64,000 bases of DNA from Gonatopus flavifemur. Its lineage: Eukaryota; Arthropoda; Insecta; Hymenoptera; Dryinidae. The stretch lies in assembly GCA_018340375.1 (NCBI GenBank), contig JAFFJZ010000003.1, forward strand, positions 51,863,006 to 51,927,005, in the 5' to 3' direction. Below, piece after piece: positions 8,565 through 20,168 of the stretch; position 1 is the stretch's first letter, and each line of letters begins with the position of its first letter. Below the pieces are notes generated by a model that worked only from the letters and a program-made list of their open reading frames with translations, had not been told where the DNA came from and made no database searches. The position numbers were made by a program, and so were the translations under genes.

Positions 8565-11480
8565 ATGAAATTTAAAGAAGGAGTGTTCATAGGTCAAGCC
8601 ATAGTACAAAATCGAAATGGTTATTCATTTTTACCCGTAGTAAACACCACAGAAGAAATTGCTAACATAGAAATTCCTTTGGTAGAATTAGAGGAAATAG
8701 AAAAAATAAATGAAACAACTATAAAGCCCCGCGGACGAATCTCAAATCGAAAAAAACGAAATATATTCAAGATCCAACAGAAGTCATTTACTGAAGAAGA
8801 CATAGATAGGTATGAAAAAGTTCACAATTTATTAAAACTAGATCATTTAAACAATGAAGAAAAATCGGAAGTGGAGACCTTAATAAAAGATACCTTGGAC
8901 TGTTTTTATATTCCAGGTGACAAACTTTCTTGCACAGATTTGATAGAACACAACATTTCAACTAAAGACGAATTGCCGATAAATACAAAACAATATAGAT
9001 TTCCCTCTTCTCTGAAAAATGAAATAATCAGACAAGTAGCCGAAATGTTAGAAAAAAATATTATTCAAGAATCACAATCCCCATATAACACCCCTGTCTG
9101 GATAGTGCCAAAGAAAGAGGATTCAGAAGGAAACAAACGATGGAAGTCAGTTTTAGACTTTCGAGCTTTAAACGAAAAAACTATCAAGAATGCATACCCC
9201 CTCCCTAACATAGTAGAAATTCTAGACCAACTAGGGGAGGCAAAATATTTCAGCACCTTTGATTTGGCCTCAGGTTTTCACCAAATCAAGATGAGTGCGC
9301 AAGATAGGCGCAAAACAGCCTTCTCAACGCCACGAGGCCATTATGAATTCTTACGTATGCCTTTCGGTTTAAAAAATGCCCCCGCAACCTTTCAACACTT
9401 AATGAATATCATTTTAACGGGATTGCAGGGAGTAGAATTATTTGTATATCTCGATGATATAGTTATATATGCCAAAACCTTATCAGAACATAGGAAAAAA
9501 TATCTAAATATGATAAATCGTTTACGCAACGCCAACTTAAAATTACAACCAGATAAATGTCACTTTTTATGCAGGGAAATCACTTATTTAGGGCATAAAA
9601 TCACAGAAGAAGGCCTGAGACCTGACGAAAAGAAAATAGAATCCGTCAAGAATTTCCCTAGACCGAAAAACGCGAAGAATATTAAGCAATTTTTGGGATT
9701 AGCTGGCTACTACCGGCGTTTTATTCATAATTTTTCGAAAATCTCAAAACCTCTTACAAAATTATTACAAGAGGAGATCCCATTTACATGGGAGGATGAT
9801 CAAGAAAACGCATTTCAAACCCTGAAACAAAAATTATGCGAGGAACCGATACTCCAGTATCCGGATTTTAGTAAACCTTTTGTTTTGACAACTGACGCAA
9901 GCGGATATGCGATTGCGGGAATTTTGAGCCAGGGTCCTATCGGTAAAGATAAACCTTGTGCATATTTATCAAGACTCCTTAATAATACCGAGCAAAAATA
10001 CAGCACGTATGAAAAAGAGGCTCTTGCAATCCTCTACAGCGTTTCTCATTTCCGACCATACTTATACGGTCGTGAGTTCATAATTGTGACTGATCACCGA
10101 CCATTGGTTTGGATGAGAACCGCCAAGGATCCTACATCGCGACTCGCTCGCTGGCGCTTGAAATTGGAAGAATATGATTTCAAAATTGTTTATAAGGCAG
10201 GAAAAACGAATCTTAATGCGGACGCCCTGTCGAGAAACCCAATTGAAGAACACCAATATGACGAAAAAGAAAGTTTACGAACAATCGTTGCCGATGTCAA
10301 AACTCTCTATCCAATAGAACCTACCCTAAGGCAATCTACGAGGAATAGAACTCAGACCCCCAAGGGTGCACAATATAGAGAAAATATAATGAAACAGAAG
10401 ATGAAGGCAGAAAAGAAGTCAAAAACCCAACTCAAGGTGCATTTCGAAGATGAAAAAGCCATTAAAGAAAAAAATTATGATTCTGAAGGTGAATCAAGTT
10501 CATCAGACGATAATGAAACAAAAAATAATTCCAATTCCGAAAATGAGATCGAAGAAATCGAAGAAATTCCAATAAAAGAGGAGGAAATAGAGGACATTCA
10601 CGAATTAAAGGATGATTTTGAAACACTCGTATACGATAAAATAATATACGAATCTAGGGACCAACTCTTCATGAAAAAGGATAATTATGTCTTCTTTTTG
10701 GACGAAGATGGTTTACCTATAGATAGCATGACAAAAGAAATATCTAGAACCCATGACATTGATGTGTTTCATCATATAATACCAGGATCAATTAAAACAA
10801 TAAAAAGGGGAATTAAATGGTGTATTGGAATTTGTATTAAATCAACCAATCAAAGGCAAAATATCGAAGAAACTTTAGAATATCTTCACAATGGGATTCA
10901 TGAACTTTATGAATTAATATCAGAAGAAAATATAGACGCTATTCGCCTCTCAAAATCAAAATATCTCAATGGAATCCCATGGGACCAAATAATACATGAA
11001 TTTTATAAAGTCTTTCGTAAATCTAGAATCAAAATTACAGTCTGTTCAAATATAGTTGAACAACCAGATTTTGCTGTTAGGCAACAATCAATCAAGGAAG
11101 CCCATGCGTCCCCAATTGGCGGACATAAGGGCATAATTAAAACATACCATAGACTCAGAACAAATTATTATTGGGATAATATGAAGTTAGAAGTTCAAAA
11201 TTATATCAATCAATGTTTACAGTGCAAATTAAAAAAATTGGTTAGAACTCGAATTCGACAACCGATGACCATTACAGATACTCCGGGCACTTCTTTTGAA
11301 AAATTAGCCTTAGATATAGTAGGGCCCATCACTCCCCTCGGATCTACTGGTAATAGATTTATATTAACTATGCAATGTTTGTTAACAAAATATTGCATAG
11401 CTGTTCCATCACTCGATGCCACAGCTGCTACCATAGCGAATGCATTTTTTACATTTTATCTGTATTTTTGGTGCCCCTAA
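8565..11480 (+). pseudogene. Pol: RT, RNase H, macro-like insert, integrase N-part
   Basis: This is an open stretch of 971 codons, in frame with the protease. Reverse transcriptase covers about residues 135-310, with DFRALN, FDLASGFHQI and the active-site YLDD (295-298). RNase H follows (TTDASG, first Asp at residue 444, to VTDHRPLVW). Next is an acidic linker (about 610-700). Then comes a block of about 120 residues that resembles a macro domain (IRLSKSKYLNGIPWDQI ... IKITVC, about 705-827). The integrase HHCC zinc finger ends in CLQC near 885. The first catalytic Asp of the integrase core is in LALDIVGP (residue 917). The frame then fails at about 11455 through a one-base shift. The domain order is that of Ty3/Gypsy. 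Confidence 0.9.
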
Positions 11481-12120
11481 AGTCATTTTAACGGATCAGG
11501 GTACCAATTTCCTTTCGAAATAAATGAAAATAGTGGCTAAACGTTCACAAATACGAACTACCGCGTATCATCCTCAAACGAATGGATCCTTAGAAAGGAC
11601 CCACATAACTCTAGTAGAATATTTGAGACAGTTCACTTCTAAAGATTACGAATGGGATCAATGGATTGAATTATCCATGTTCTCTTACAACACTAGTATG
11701 CATGAAAGTACCAAGCGAACACCATTCGAATTAGTGTTTGGGAAAATTGCAATCATACCCTCAGATCAACCACTACATCCTTACGAAAAACCAGAAACTT
11801 ATGACGATTATTTGGTGAAGCTAATGGTTAGATTAGATGACTTGCAAACAGAAGCACGCGAAAATCTAGAAAAGGCCAAACAAAAGTCTAAATATTATTA
11901 CGATAGGAAAATAAATCCAGCCACATTTGAGGCTGGAGATTACGTTTTTCTAAGGAAAGGATTGAAAACTGGTAAATTGAATGATATCAATGAGGGTCCC
12001 TACAGAATAATAGAAATTATAAACAGTGAAAATATCAAAATCAGAATTGGAAATAGGGAAAAAGTGGTGACAATTGATAGACTCATTCCAACTCACATCA
12101 ATATCAATCATTTAGATTAA
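11455..12120 (+). pseudogene. Pol: integrase core and C-terminus, shifted and stopped
   Basis: This is the rest of the integrase. After the shift near 11455 a different frame carries the second catalytic Asp (in LTDQGTNF, about 11489-11512). TAA follows at 11521-11523, immediately before ATG 11524. The frame then carries the catalytic Glu (HPQTNGSLERTH), the core C-terminus and a GPYRIIEI-type GPY/F domain, ending with TAA at 12118. Two separate lesions therefore break integrase in this copy. Confidence 0.88.
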
Positions 12121-12185
12121 TTATTTCAAAATAAATATTCTCCATCTTCACAACAAATTTTCTTTTACTCCTGTATAGGTAAATT

Positions 12186-13448
12186 ATGGAAAAATTACTC
12201 AATCAAAGGACAAAGATCCTACCCATTGGGGGAATACCCCACCAACCACTAGAACAAAACCCTGGAAATCATGAGGAACAACCTCAGGAAATCCAAAGAG
12301 AAGCCACAGCTGAAGCTCACCCAACAGACATCCTGAATGAAGAGAATCAAAGAGACACGGTCCTTGGAAGCCCATACCAGGGGAAAGAAATGGAAATTAA
12401 AAGATACCCAAATCCTACAACTGAAGCCCAAGCACTCGACACCCAAATAAATAGTTTCAACCTCGATGAAACCCTCGTACCCGAAAAACCCCTACCTCAA
12501 GAAATTTCAGAAAAGAAAAAACCATTAATATCCCCATTAGCCTGCCTTCTGGGATACCCTTACTATCAAGAGTCTTTGATTTTGCAAAAGCCTGAAAACA
12601 CTCCTAAAAACCCCATTAATGAGCCAAATTCAACTTTGAACTTTGATAAAATCCCACCTTTTGAATTTCCAGCAAAAAACCGTAAAAGAACACCCTTTTG
12701 CAATCGATTGATATGGAATAATTCAGAAATAAAAGGAGTAGATAATCGAAAATTCAGTAAACTAACTTGTAAAAACAGAAAGACACATAAATGAGCCGAG
12801 CCACAAAAACAAGCCCTACATTATGAACTGAACCCCTATGACCTCTGTTTCCATTGCGTATATAAAATAAACCCAGAAGAATGGAAATTCAGAGAACATA
12901 CCCTTAAAATAGCTATTGCTAGGGAAAACCATTTATTCCTAGAAAGACTAGCCACTCCCGCATTTCAAACAATTAAGAAAATTCCCATGAAAACAGTAGA
13001 ATCAACCAACAATGAATACGACTCCCTCACAAATTGGAAAGTCCAAATGCGAAACCCCGCAAACGAAAGTCAACAATCCAGAATTTTCAATCGAAAATTA
13101 GAAAACCGAAATTCCTTACAAGAATCCCTTAGAGAACTTACAAACTTCAGACAACGAATCCAAAACCCGAGAGTAAACGAAAACTTCATCGAAAGCACAG
13201 AACAACCCTCCCAGTATTTACAAAAACTAAAAAGGATAAGTAAAAGAACAAAGACCCTATGTCACCCCTACAAGGCAACCGGATCTAGGGAACTTATTCC
13301 ATTAATGAGCTTGAAAATTAAAAAACCTGTACAGCTCAGAATAAATTTTTGTTCCAATTGCGGATTGGATATAGGAAAAATTGAGGAAATGATGGAACAT
13401 TGTAATTTTTGCCCGAAATGTTGTCAAAATTTCACTCATTTCTTATAA
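12186..13448 (+). pseudogene. Extra ORF between pol and env, unknown function
   Basis: I do not recognise this gene. One frame of 420 codons runs from ATG 12186 to TAA 13446. A single in-frame TGA at 12792-12794 interrupts it. The first 150 residues are rich in Pro, Gln and Glu. After the stop come a CFHC pair (about 12858) and, near the C-terminus, CSNC and CNFCPKC (about 13350-13425). The latter pattern would fit a zinc ribbon. A possible splice acceptor (CTGTATAG) ends about ten bases before the ATG, so a spliced message is plausible. It sits where complex retroviruses keep accessory genes. It could also be the 5' part of a longer env message, but env is in a different frame and has its own signal peptide. 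Confidence 0.65.
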
Positions 13449-13509
13449 AACCCTAACCTAGAAGCTAGCATAAAAGAATGAAGAAATTATATAATATTAT
13501 ATAAATACA

Positions 13510-13546
<37 letters not shown>

Positions 13547-13693
13547 TTTTTTTTTCTTTTCTTTTGACAAAAACAAAAATTGCAATTAATCGATAGTAAT
13601 AATTTTTCTCTTCACGTATACAGATAATTATTATAATTAAGAATACTTAGATAAGAGATTTGTAAAACTGCTTATAGGAAATAAGAAGACACG

Positions 13694-15687
13694 ATGATCA
13701 TGGAAACCTTTCAACATGGACTAATGTTATTAGTGATGATAACTGCGACAAATGCACTAATAGGATATGACTGCGGTACCCCAAACTCAAACATCACGAC
13801 GATTTCTTTGAATAGACTCGGGAATTGCGAAATCCCAGAGCCCAAATTGAACAAAAGCACAGTATATGTGCAATTACTACAAATGAGCAATTTTGGATCA
13901 GTAAAAATACAAGAATGTCGAGTAGAAATTTTCCGCGAAGTTAGACGATGCGAGATGTTTTCTCATATATCTGCTGTGTCAGGTGGAATAGCCGAATACA
14001 TTTTTGAAACAACTCGAGAACAATGTATGCGATTACACGAATCCGGAAGAAATAATATAGGACTGAGCACTATCGATGGGATTCAACGAAATGCCACCAC
14101 AACGTCCACCATCACCTTGGCTGGATCTATATCATCAATCGGATCATGCAGCGGGACTTACTATTCTGACCCTATGGATCATGGGAAGATGTGATAGTTC
14201 AAGGTAGAGCAAAAATCACTATTAAGGATTATGAGGTCCAAACTGACCCAGATGAAAATAAATTACATCTGAGGTCCGGAACCAAATGCACCCTAACTTC
14301 TGGAACCTGTCTGGATTTATTTGGAGGAAATGCATACTGGGACATCGCCCCTAGAGACACATGCAAATTCGATGGATATAACGCCATATATGAAGGATTC
14401 GCGGACAAACTTGAGGACCAAAACCAAAAACATACAGAAACTGTGTATACTGTGAATACTCAAGACATAACCTTCGCCCTAGCCACTGAAAATATCCAAT
14501 TATTATGCGGATATCAACTCATAAGGACACAACACCCGAAGCTATTCATTTTGGAGGGCCGAAGAGAAAACTTTTTCAACAAACCTACACCAATGAAAAC
14601 ACAAGATTTGGATCTGTTTACTTACGTGAACACGAAATTTGTGTATGTGGAAAAGCACATAAGAAACCAATTTAATACCTTGTACAAAGATATCTTGACT
14701 CAACGATGTACAATGGAACAAGATATTTTGCGAAGTATACAAACTCTAGCACATATTAAACCTGAAGAATTTGCCTATAATTATGAAAAGGGACCAGGAT
14801 ATACAGCAATAGTCACGGGAGAGGTCGTCAGACTAATGAAATGCACACCGGTAGGAGTCAAAATGGCTAAGACAGAGGAATGTTAACAGGAACTCCCCGT
14901 CACAAAAGGAGATGAAAAATACTACTTAATGCCAAAAACTCATATTTTGAAGACTCAAGGATATGAAATCCCCTGCAATACCATCTTACCACCCATGTAC
15001 GCGGTTGATGGCGCATGGTATAAGATGTTGCCATTCCCATCAGAAACCAAGGAACCCCAAATAATGTCACCCATTACCAAGCCATCATGGAGCTATCAAA
15101 ATCCTGGAAATTTGGCAAGGCAAGGCATATATACAGAACAAGACATTGAAAATCTCCGGGATTATATAATGACTCCATTTGAACAACCAGCTATTATCAA
15201 TAAAATAACTAGAGCTGTCACTGGAGAATCAGTTAATTTACAGGGACTGACCCTAAGTCGACTATTGAATGAAGAAACCCCTCAGGAAATTGCGAAATCC
15301 ACATGGAAAAGAATGTGGGTGGGATTCAGCAATTTCGGACTATTCAGCGCAGGTGTAATCGGAGTCATTATCGTATTCAAAATAATTAAACATATATTGG
15401 ATATGATGGTGAATATTTTTACCCTACACTCAGTTTACGGTTGGTCTATCTACATGATAGGAGGAATATGGGGAGCAGCCACCAACTTACTGCTTCATAT
15501 GGCGAAAACCGCGGAGAATAAATCTGAGAATAGAGGAGGGAACTCAACAACAGAGACAAATTCAATGAAACCTGAGAAAGGAATTCAAATCAATGAAGAG
15601 CTACTCCACCATGCAATTAACTTAGAAAAAGCAACCAAAAAAAAAAAAGTAGTGATAACATCGAAACTAAAGTACAATATCCAATAG
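13694..15687 (+). pseudogene. Envelope glycoprotein, chuvirus-like, two lesions
   Basis: This is a class of membrane glycoprotein expected to mediate cell entry. A signal peptide (GLMLLVMITATNALIG) is followed by a YDCG...NITTIS...GNC pattern. A Cys-rich ectodomain and a PPMY...W...PG.LA..GIYT..D pattern lie in the C-terminal third. Two hydrophobic segments follow (FGLFSAGVIGVIIVFKII and about 15421-15495) and a Lys-rich tail. From memory these patterns match chuvirus (Mononegavirales-like) glycoproteins. I see no furin-type site followed by a fusion peptide, as baculovirus-F-like errantivirus Env would have. A one-base shift lies a little before 14190 and an in-frame TAA is at 14884-14886. 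A possible splice acceptor (CTTATAG, about 13677) precedes the ATG. Confidence 0.75.
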
Positions 15688-15816
15688 GGGATTTGAATAA
15701 CGCAAAAGCAATTGTACAGATACACGACGACTCACAAGGACGTCGTCCCTATGGGTTAAATTAATACTCTTTTGTAAATCTCACTCCGTGTGATTAAATT
15801 TCTTCCAAATTTCATC

Positions 15817-15832
15817 AAAGAAACGGGGGAGG
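15817..15832 (+). other. Polypurine tract
   Basis: AAAGAAACGGGGGAGG lies directly before the 3' LTR. This purine run is the expected primer for plus-strand synthesis and confirms the 3' LTR boundary at 15833. Confidence 0.85.
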
Positions 15833-15845
15833 TGTAATATACGCC

Positions 15846-15889
<44 letters not shown>

Positions 15890-17236
15890 AGGAAATTATT
15901 TGAACATATATATATGGTATAAATTTTTCCCTTTTCTTCTTTCTTCCTCTCAATACTCTGAACGATGAATCACCAGATTTTCAATTCATGAAAACTTCAA
16001 ATAATTCATCGTGAAATTCAAATAGAAGAAAGAAGGAAACAGGTAAAACTTCGGAATCATCTGAAACCCTTTTTGAATGAAACTCTTCTTTTTCTACCTA
16101 ATTGAAAGGGACCCATAAAATACTAAGAGTAATACAGCGAACGGTGTATTCAACGGTACCCGTACGGCCGCCTGAATGTCGCGCCGAGTAATAAAAATGA
16201 CTGAGGGTAAAATCTCTGCAGGTATCAAGGATCACGCAGTAAGCGTGCAAAACATATATATATATATATATATATGTATATATTCAAATATTCATGTTTT
16301 TAACTAGAACTCTAGAAACTAACAATAAATAGGAATTAAGATAGGAATAGTAAACAAATATTGCACAAACCATGCATAACCACTAAATAACAATTAAAAA
16401 CAAATGTTTGGAATTTAATAAACAAACAAATTGAAGCCACAAACAATTAACAAACTAATACAAATCACATCATGCAACACACGATAAATAGACAACATAT
16501 AAACAAGCCATCAACCAATAAATGTCTAAAACCAAACAAGCAACTAATAGCAACAACTATTGCGAACATATTATGACCACACAATGAATACATGCAAAAC
16601 TACACATTGATAATCAGCAAATAACTTCAATAACACAAACATGCAAATGCCAACACCAATAAATAGTAATTAGTAAACAATATAAGCATGGAACACTGAA
16701 TAAAATAATGATTAAAATGACCACATAAACAAACAAACAAGCAAAATATATTACGCACAAGAGATAAATAAATAAACATTCATAACAAGATCAACAAAAC
16801 AGGCACATGCAATTGACAGATAGAAATATACAAGTGTCAAATTCATGCGTGCCACTAATGAATGAAGAGAATGAACGTGTGAAGAGGAATAGAAGAGGAC
16901 CCCTAAGGGTTCGAAAACAACATCACCACATCGATCGAAAAAACCCTCGATCGATGACCAACGACACCACACATAAAGGAAGTAACCCCTTCTCAACGGA
17001 AGTATCTATGCGAGCCAATAGGAAAAATGCATTGATCAAGAATCAATGCATCAAACAATATTAATTTTGATTATAGCAGTACCCAGAAACTGTTTAAAAG
17101 CGGGTGCACAACCAGTTTTAGATAGAACAATTTTCGGCTGTTCAGCCAACCAAGCTCTTTAGCTTAAAAATCAACCAAGCTCTTTAGCTTAAAATCAACC
17201 AAGCTCTTTAGCTTAAAAAACCAACCAAGCTCTTTA

Positions 17237-17625
17237 GCTGCTCTTTGGCCAATCTTTTGCCGACCTTCCTCCGACCTTCCGCCGATCATCATATTTTTCC
17301 TGTCTAATCGAAAGCAGCATCAGGAATACGCTAAGGAGGCGTAAATCAACGATTCTGATTGATTTGGGCCGCCAATCTTTTGCCGACCTTCCGCCAACCT
17401 TCCGCCGATCATCATATTTTTCCTGTCTAATCGAAAGCAGCATCAGGAATACACTAAGGAGGCGTAAATCAACGATTCTGATTGATTTGGGCTGCCGATC
17501 TTTTGCCGACCTTCCGCCGATCATCATATTTTTCCTGTCTAATCGAAAGCAGCATCAGGAATACGCTAAGGAGGCGTAAATCAACGATTCTGATTGATTT
17601 GGGCTGCCGATCTTTTGCCGACCTT
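17237..17625 (+). repeat. Tandem array in 3' LTR, three units
   Basis: This is the same unit as at 2765-3295, with three full copies plus the terminal partial copy. The copy-number difference between the two LTRs must have arisen after or during insertion, because both LTRs are copied from one template. Confidence 0.9.
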
Positions 17626-17933
17626 TCATCCAGCGTGAGTATAACCTTAAAACATCCGTATGTTTATGCGGTCCCGATACAAACCAATTGCTCTTCCTGT
17701 TTAGAAATCAATTGTTTGTCCCTTTGGATCTACTGATTAGCAGTTCCAAAGGCTTGGAGCCACAACACCCTTTTTCTTTCTTTCTTTTTTTTTTTTTTTT
17801 ACTATTTTTATCAAATTGTCACCACTTGTTTTTTTTATTTCCAAAATATACATTCAATTCAACTTACCCTTTAATTATTTTGGTTTTCAATCCTTCATCA
17901 TGAATAATAGATTCCCTTTCTTTTTACAAATAG

Positions 17934-18335
17934 ATGGAAACTATTGTGCGATTAAAAGAACAGATTAGACGGGCCGAATCAAGGATAGCCAGAAGGCGAC
18001 GAATTTATCGTTCACCCACCAAAAATGAGAAAGTGATCAAGCCCGGTTCCAATAAGAATCACTACCAGGATAAGAAAAAAATACATAATTGGTAGAACGA
18101 GATCAGAATTATTGAATGGTCTCTCAAAAATAAAGACAGTTTCAATCGCTGTACTAATTGTAAGAAAGTTTTCATTAAATATTATGATTGTCAAATATGT
18201 AAAATTAATGAATAATATTATTTAAATCTCACTGATGAAGAATTATTAGGAAGGGGCTTCACCCCTGAAGAAATCATAGAACTACAAATTAATAATAACA
18301 AACTTGTAGAAATTAGCTTCAAGAATGAATATTGA
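17934..18335 (+). pseudogene. LTR-borne 133-codon frame, 3' copy, two stops
   Basis: This is the second copy of the frame at 3596. ATG is at 17934, TAG at 18093-18095, TAA at 18213-18215 and the terminal TGA at 18333-18335. The position that is a stop in the 5' copy is sense here, and the two stops here are sense in the 5' copy. Length and frame are identical in both copies. Confidence 0.5.
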
Positions 18336-18598
18336 AATTTTACCAGATCTCACGTGTGATCAATCATTAGACCTTATTTTCTATCCCAATTTTTTCTCAT
18401 AGAAATCTCAATCCTATCCCTTCCTTGCAAAGCCTGCTAAATAGGGAAATTTAAATGTATCGCCGTCTTGGATGGTAACATCCAGGACGTGACAGAGGCC
18501 AGCCTCAATTGGGTGGTAACGTCTAGGTATATGTAGGTACTTCGGGATTTTGAAATTTGCCACTATTAAACTCTGTGTACTTTATAAATTTCTTAGTG

Positions 18599-18857
18599 AC
18601 TGTTCACACGTTGTGAAAAATATTTGTATTGATTTTGATACAAAAGTTTGGAAGCAATCAACACGCATATTTTTGTATTGAATCTCCCACACTTTTATTG
18701 AAATTCAAACTCAGTATTATCTTGAAATGCTTTTCATATTAAAATTGGTTTGAATTCTAATAAAATCTGTGGTGATTTCAATACACAAAAGTATGTGTTA
18801 ATTGATTCCAAATTTTTTTCATGGAATTCATACATTTTTTCAACAGTGCACCCCACA
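18599..18857. repeat. MITE with about 100-bp inverted ends
   Basis: The left end reads GTTCACACGTTGTGAAAAATA and goes on to AGCAATCAACACGCATATTT. The right end holds the inverted counterpart (GTGTTAATTGATTCCAAATT ... TTTTTCAACAGTGCAC). No coding capacity is visible. Confidence 0.6.
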
Positions 18858-19597
18858 AAGTTGAAATCCTGCTTCCTGAACAGAGTGAAGATCAGTTAAT
18901 TTCACGGCACTGGTATCCCCTTGAGAGTGGATACTTCTTTTAATGAGTGAGTTTGCACTCCAGAAACCAGAGAGAATTGCCATTTTTATGAAGTTGGGTT
19001 CCACTTTTGAGCTCTCTAAATTTGAATCAATGGAATCTCATTGAATCCACAGTCATTAATACACCAACAATTCTGATGTTGAATTCCACTGCATGATCAG
19101 TGAATGGTCCCTGATCTGGCAGTTGGGTGTTCTTTTCACTTATTACAATTAGTTATATTACACTGAAAATCAGTGAATATTCGCTGATTCACGGCATATG
19201 TGCACTGGTTCGCAGTGGTATACTTATCAGTGGAATTCCACTGACTCAGATTTAGAGAGAGATTTTTTTAGAGGTTTTTTTTTCTCAAATTGTTGAGATT
19301 TCTTGAAGAACTCTTTATTATTACCGGGGATTCATGAAGAACTCATTCTGAACTGTCATAACGGGGACTTTTGAAGAATCCCACGATGAATTCATAAAGA
19401 ATTATTTATAAATTCATCGGGACCAGGGTGCTGTATGGGTACTATGTTTAAATTATTATAAATTTTATTTTATACTTCATAAAAAATGAAATGTGATAAT
19501 TCCTATTAGAGATGTTGAAAATTTATATTTTATACTAACAGTGTATATATACGCATAATTATGTTAGTTTTATTAACACTTCGTACAAACATTTTTT
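18858..19597. other. Non-coding sequence with CAGTGAAT words
   Basis: I see no gene. CAGTGAAT / ATTCACTG words recur between 18890 and 19250, which suggests a decayed inverted-repeat element. Nothing else stands out. Confidence 0.4.
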
Positions 19598-19800
19598 AGC
19601 CCTTGATAATTTCAAAAATACCCTTGAACAGCCCTTGAAAAGCCATCGATTTTCGTTTTTCAATAGCTGTACGAACCCTGGAAACATGTTTGGTTTGTTG
19701 AAAACAAAAACATGTGTTTTTTTGTTTAAACCACGTTTTTTTATTTTAAACATATTCAAAACACCATGTTTGAAACAAAATGTTTCAATCAAACCAACCC
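19598..19800 (-). repeat. Dispersed repeat, inverse of 640-760
   Basis: Read on the minus strand it has GGTTCGTACAGC followed by TTTTCAAGGGCT words, as at 640-760. The adjacent block (19680-19800) is rich in ACATGTTT/AAACATGT words and forms its own imperfect inverted repeat. Confidence 0.45.
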
Positions 19801-20102
19801 TGTAAATTAATCATAAAATATTGTTATATATTAACCCACAATAAATATCGCAAAAATATGACCATCATTATTGCTCAACTGGCAACAATATTATACTGTC
19901 AACATTATTAACAATTCAAAGTTCAATTTTGCAATATGATATAGTTATATGGAAGAGTTACATTTACATATTCAAAAAATATTACTTTTGGTTGAGAACA
20001 AAATTTTTTCGCTTGAATTTATCCCTACCAACATTCTCCGTGAGGTGATCTGCTTCACTTGTGAAGGAAAGACAATTTTAAGTTGCATTGTTGGAAAGTT
20101 GC

Positions 20103-20168
20103 GTCGGTGAGATTTGAACCTGGGTCCTCCACGTAGAAGACGAACCTCTATCACATCACTAGACCTCT
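20103..20168 (-). repeat. tRNA-like (SINE-head) sequence
   Basis: On the minus strand there is a B-box-like GGTTCAAATCT (complement of 20110-20120). A weak A-box-like TCTAGTGATGTG lies about 40 bases upstream. The tail CACCGACGCAACTTTCC resembles the sequence after the B box at 45343. It is more likely a tRNA-derived SINE fragment than a functional tRNA gene, because the arms do not fold well by eye. Confidence 0.35.

Larger units (their letters stand above)
1421..18494 (+). mobile_element. Ty3/Gypsy-class endogenous retrovirus-like element
   Basis: This is a full-length LTR retroelement of about 17.1 kb. It has two nearly identical LTRs that begin TGTAATAT and end GTGACA. A 4-bp GAGG duplication flanks it at 1417-1420 and 18495-18498. 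Inside, in order, are a primer-binding site, a long AT-rich leader, gag, pol (PR-RT-RNase H-integrase order, which defines the Ty3/Gypsy class), an extra ORF, an envelope-like gene and a polypurine tract. The 4-bp duplication and the envelope gene fit errantivirus-like elements of insects. The LTRs differ by roughly 1% by eye plus repeat-number changes, so the insertion is not ancient. Even so, every gene except gag is interrupted, so this copy is very unlikely to be autonomous. Confidence 0.95.
15833..18494 (+). repeat. 3' LTR, 2,662 bp
   Basis: It is collinear with the 5' LTR (same ends TGTAATAT and GTGACA). It is 74 bp shorter, mainly because the tandem array has three and not four full units. 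This is partly offset by four copies of the CAACCAAGCTCTTTAGCTT unit (two in the 5' LTR) and a longer first (AT)n tract. Substitutions are scattered, somewhat denser toward the 3' end. Confidence 0.95.
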
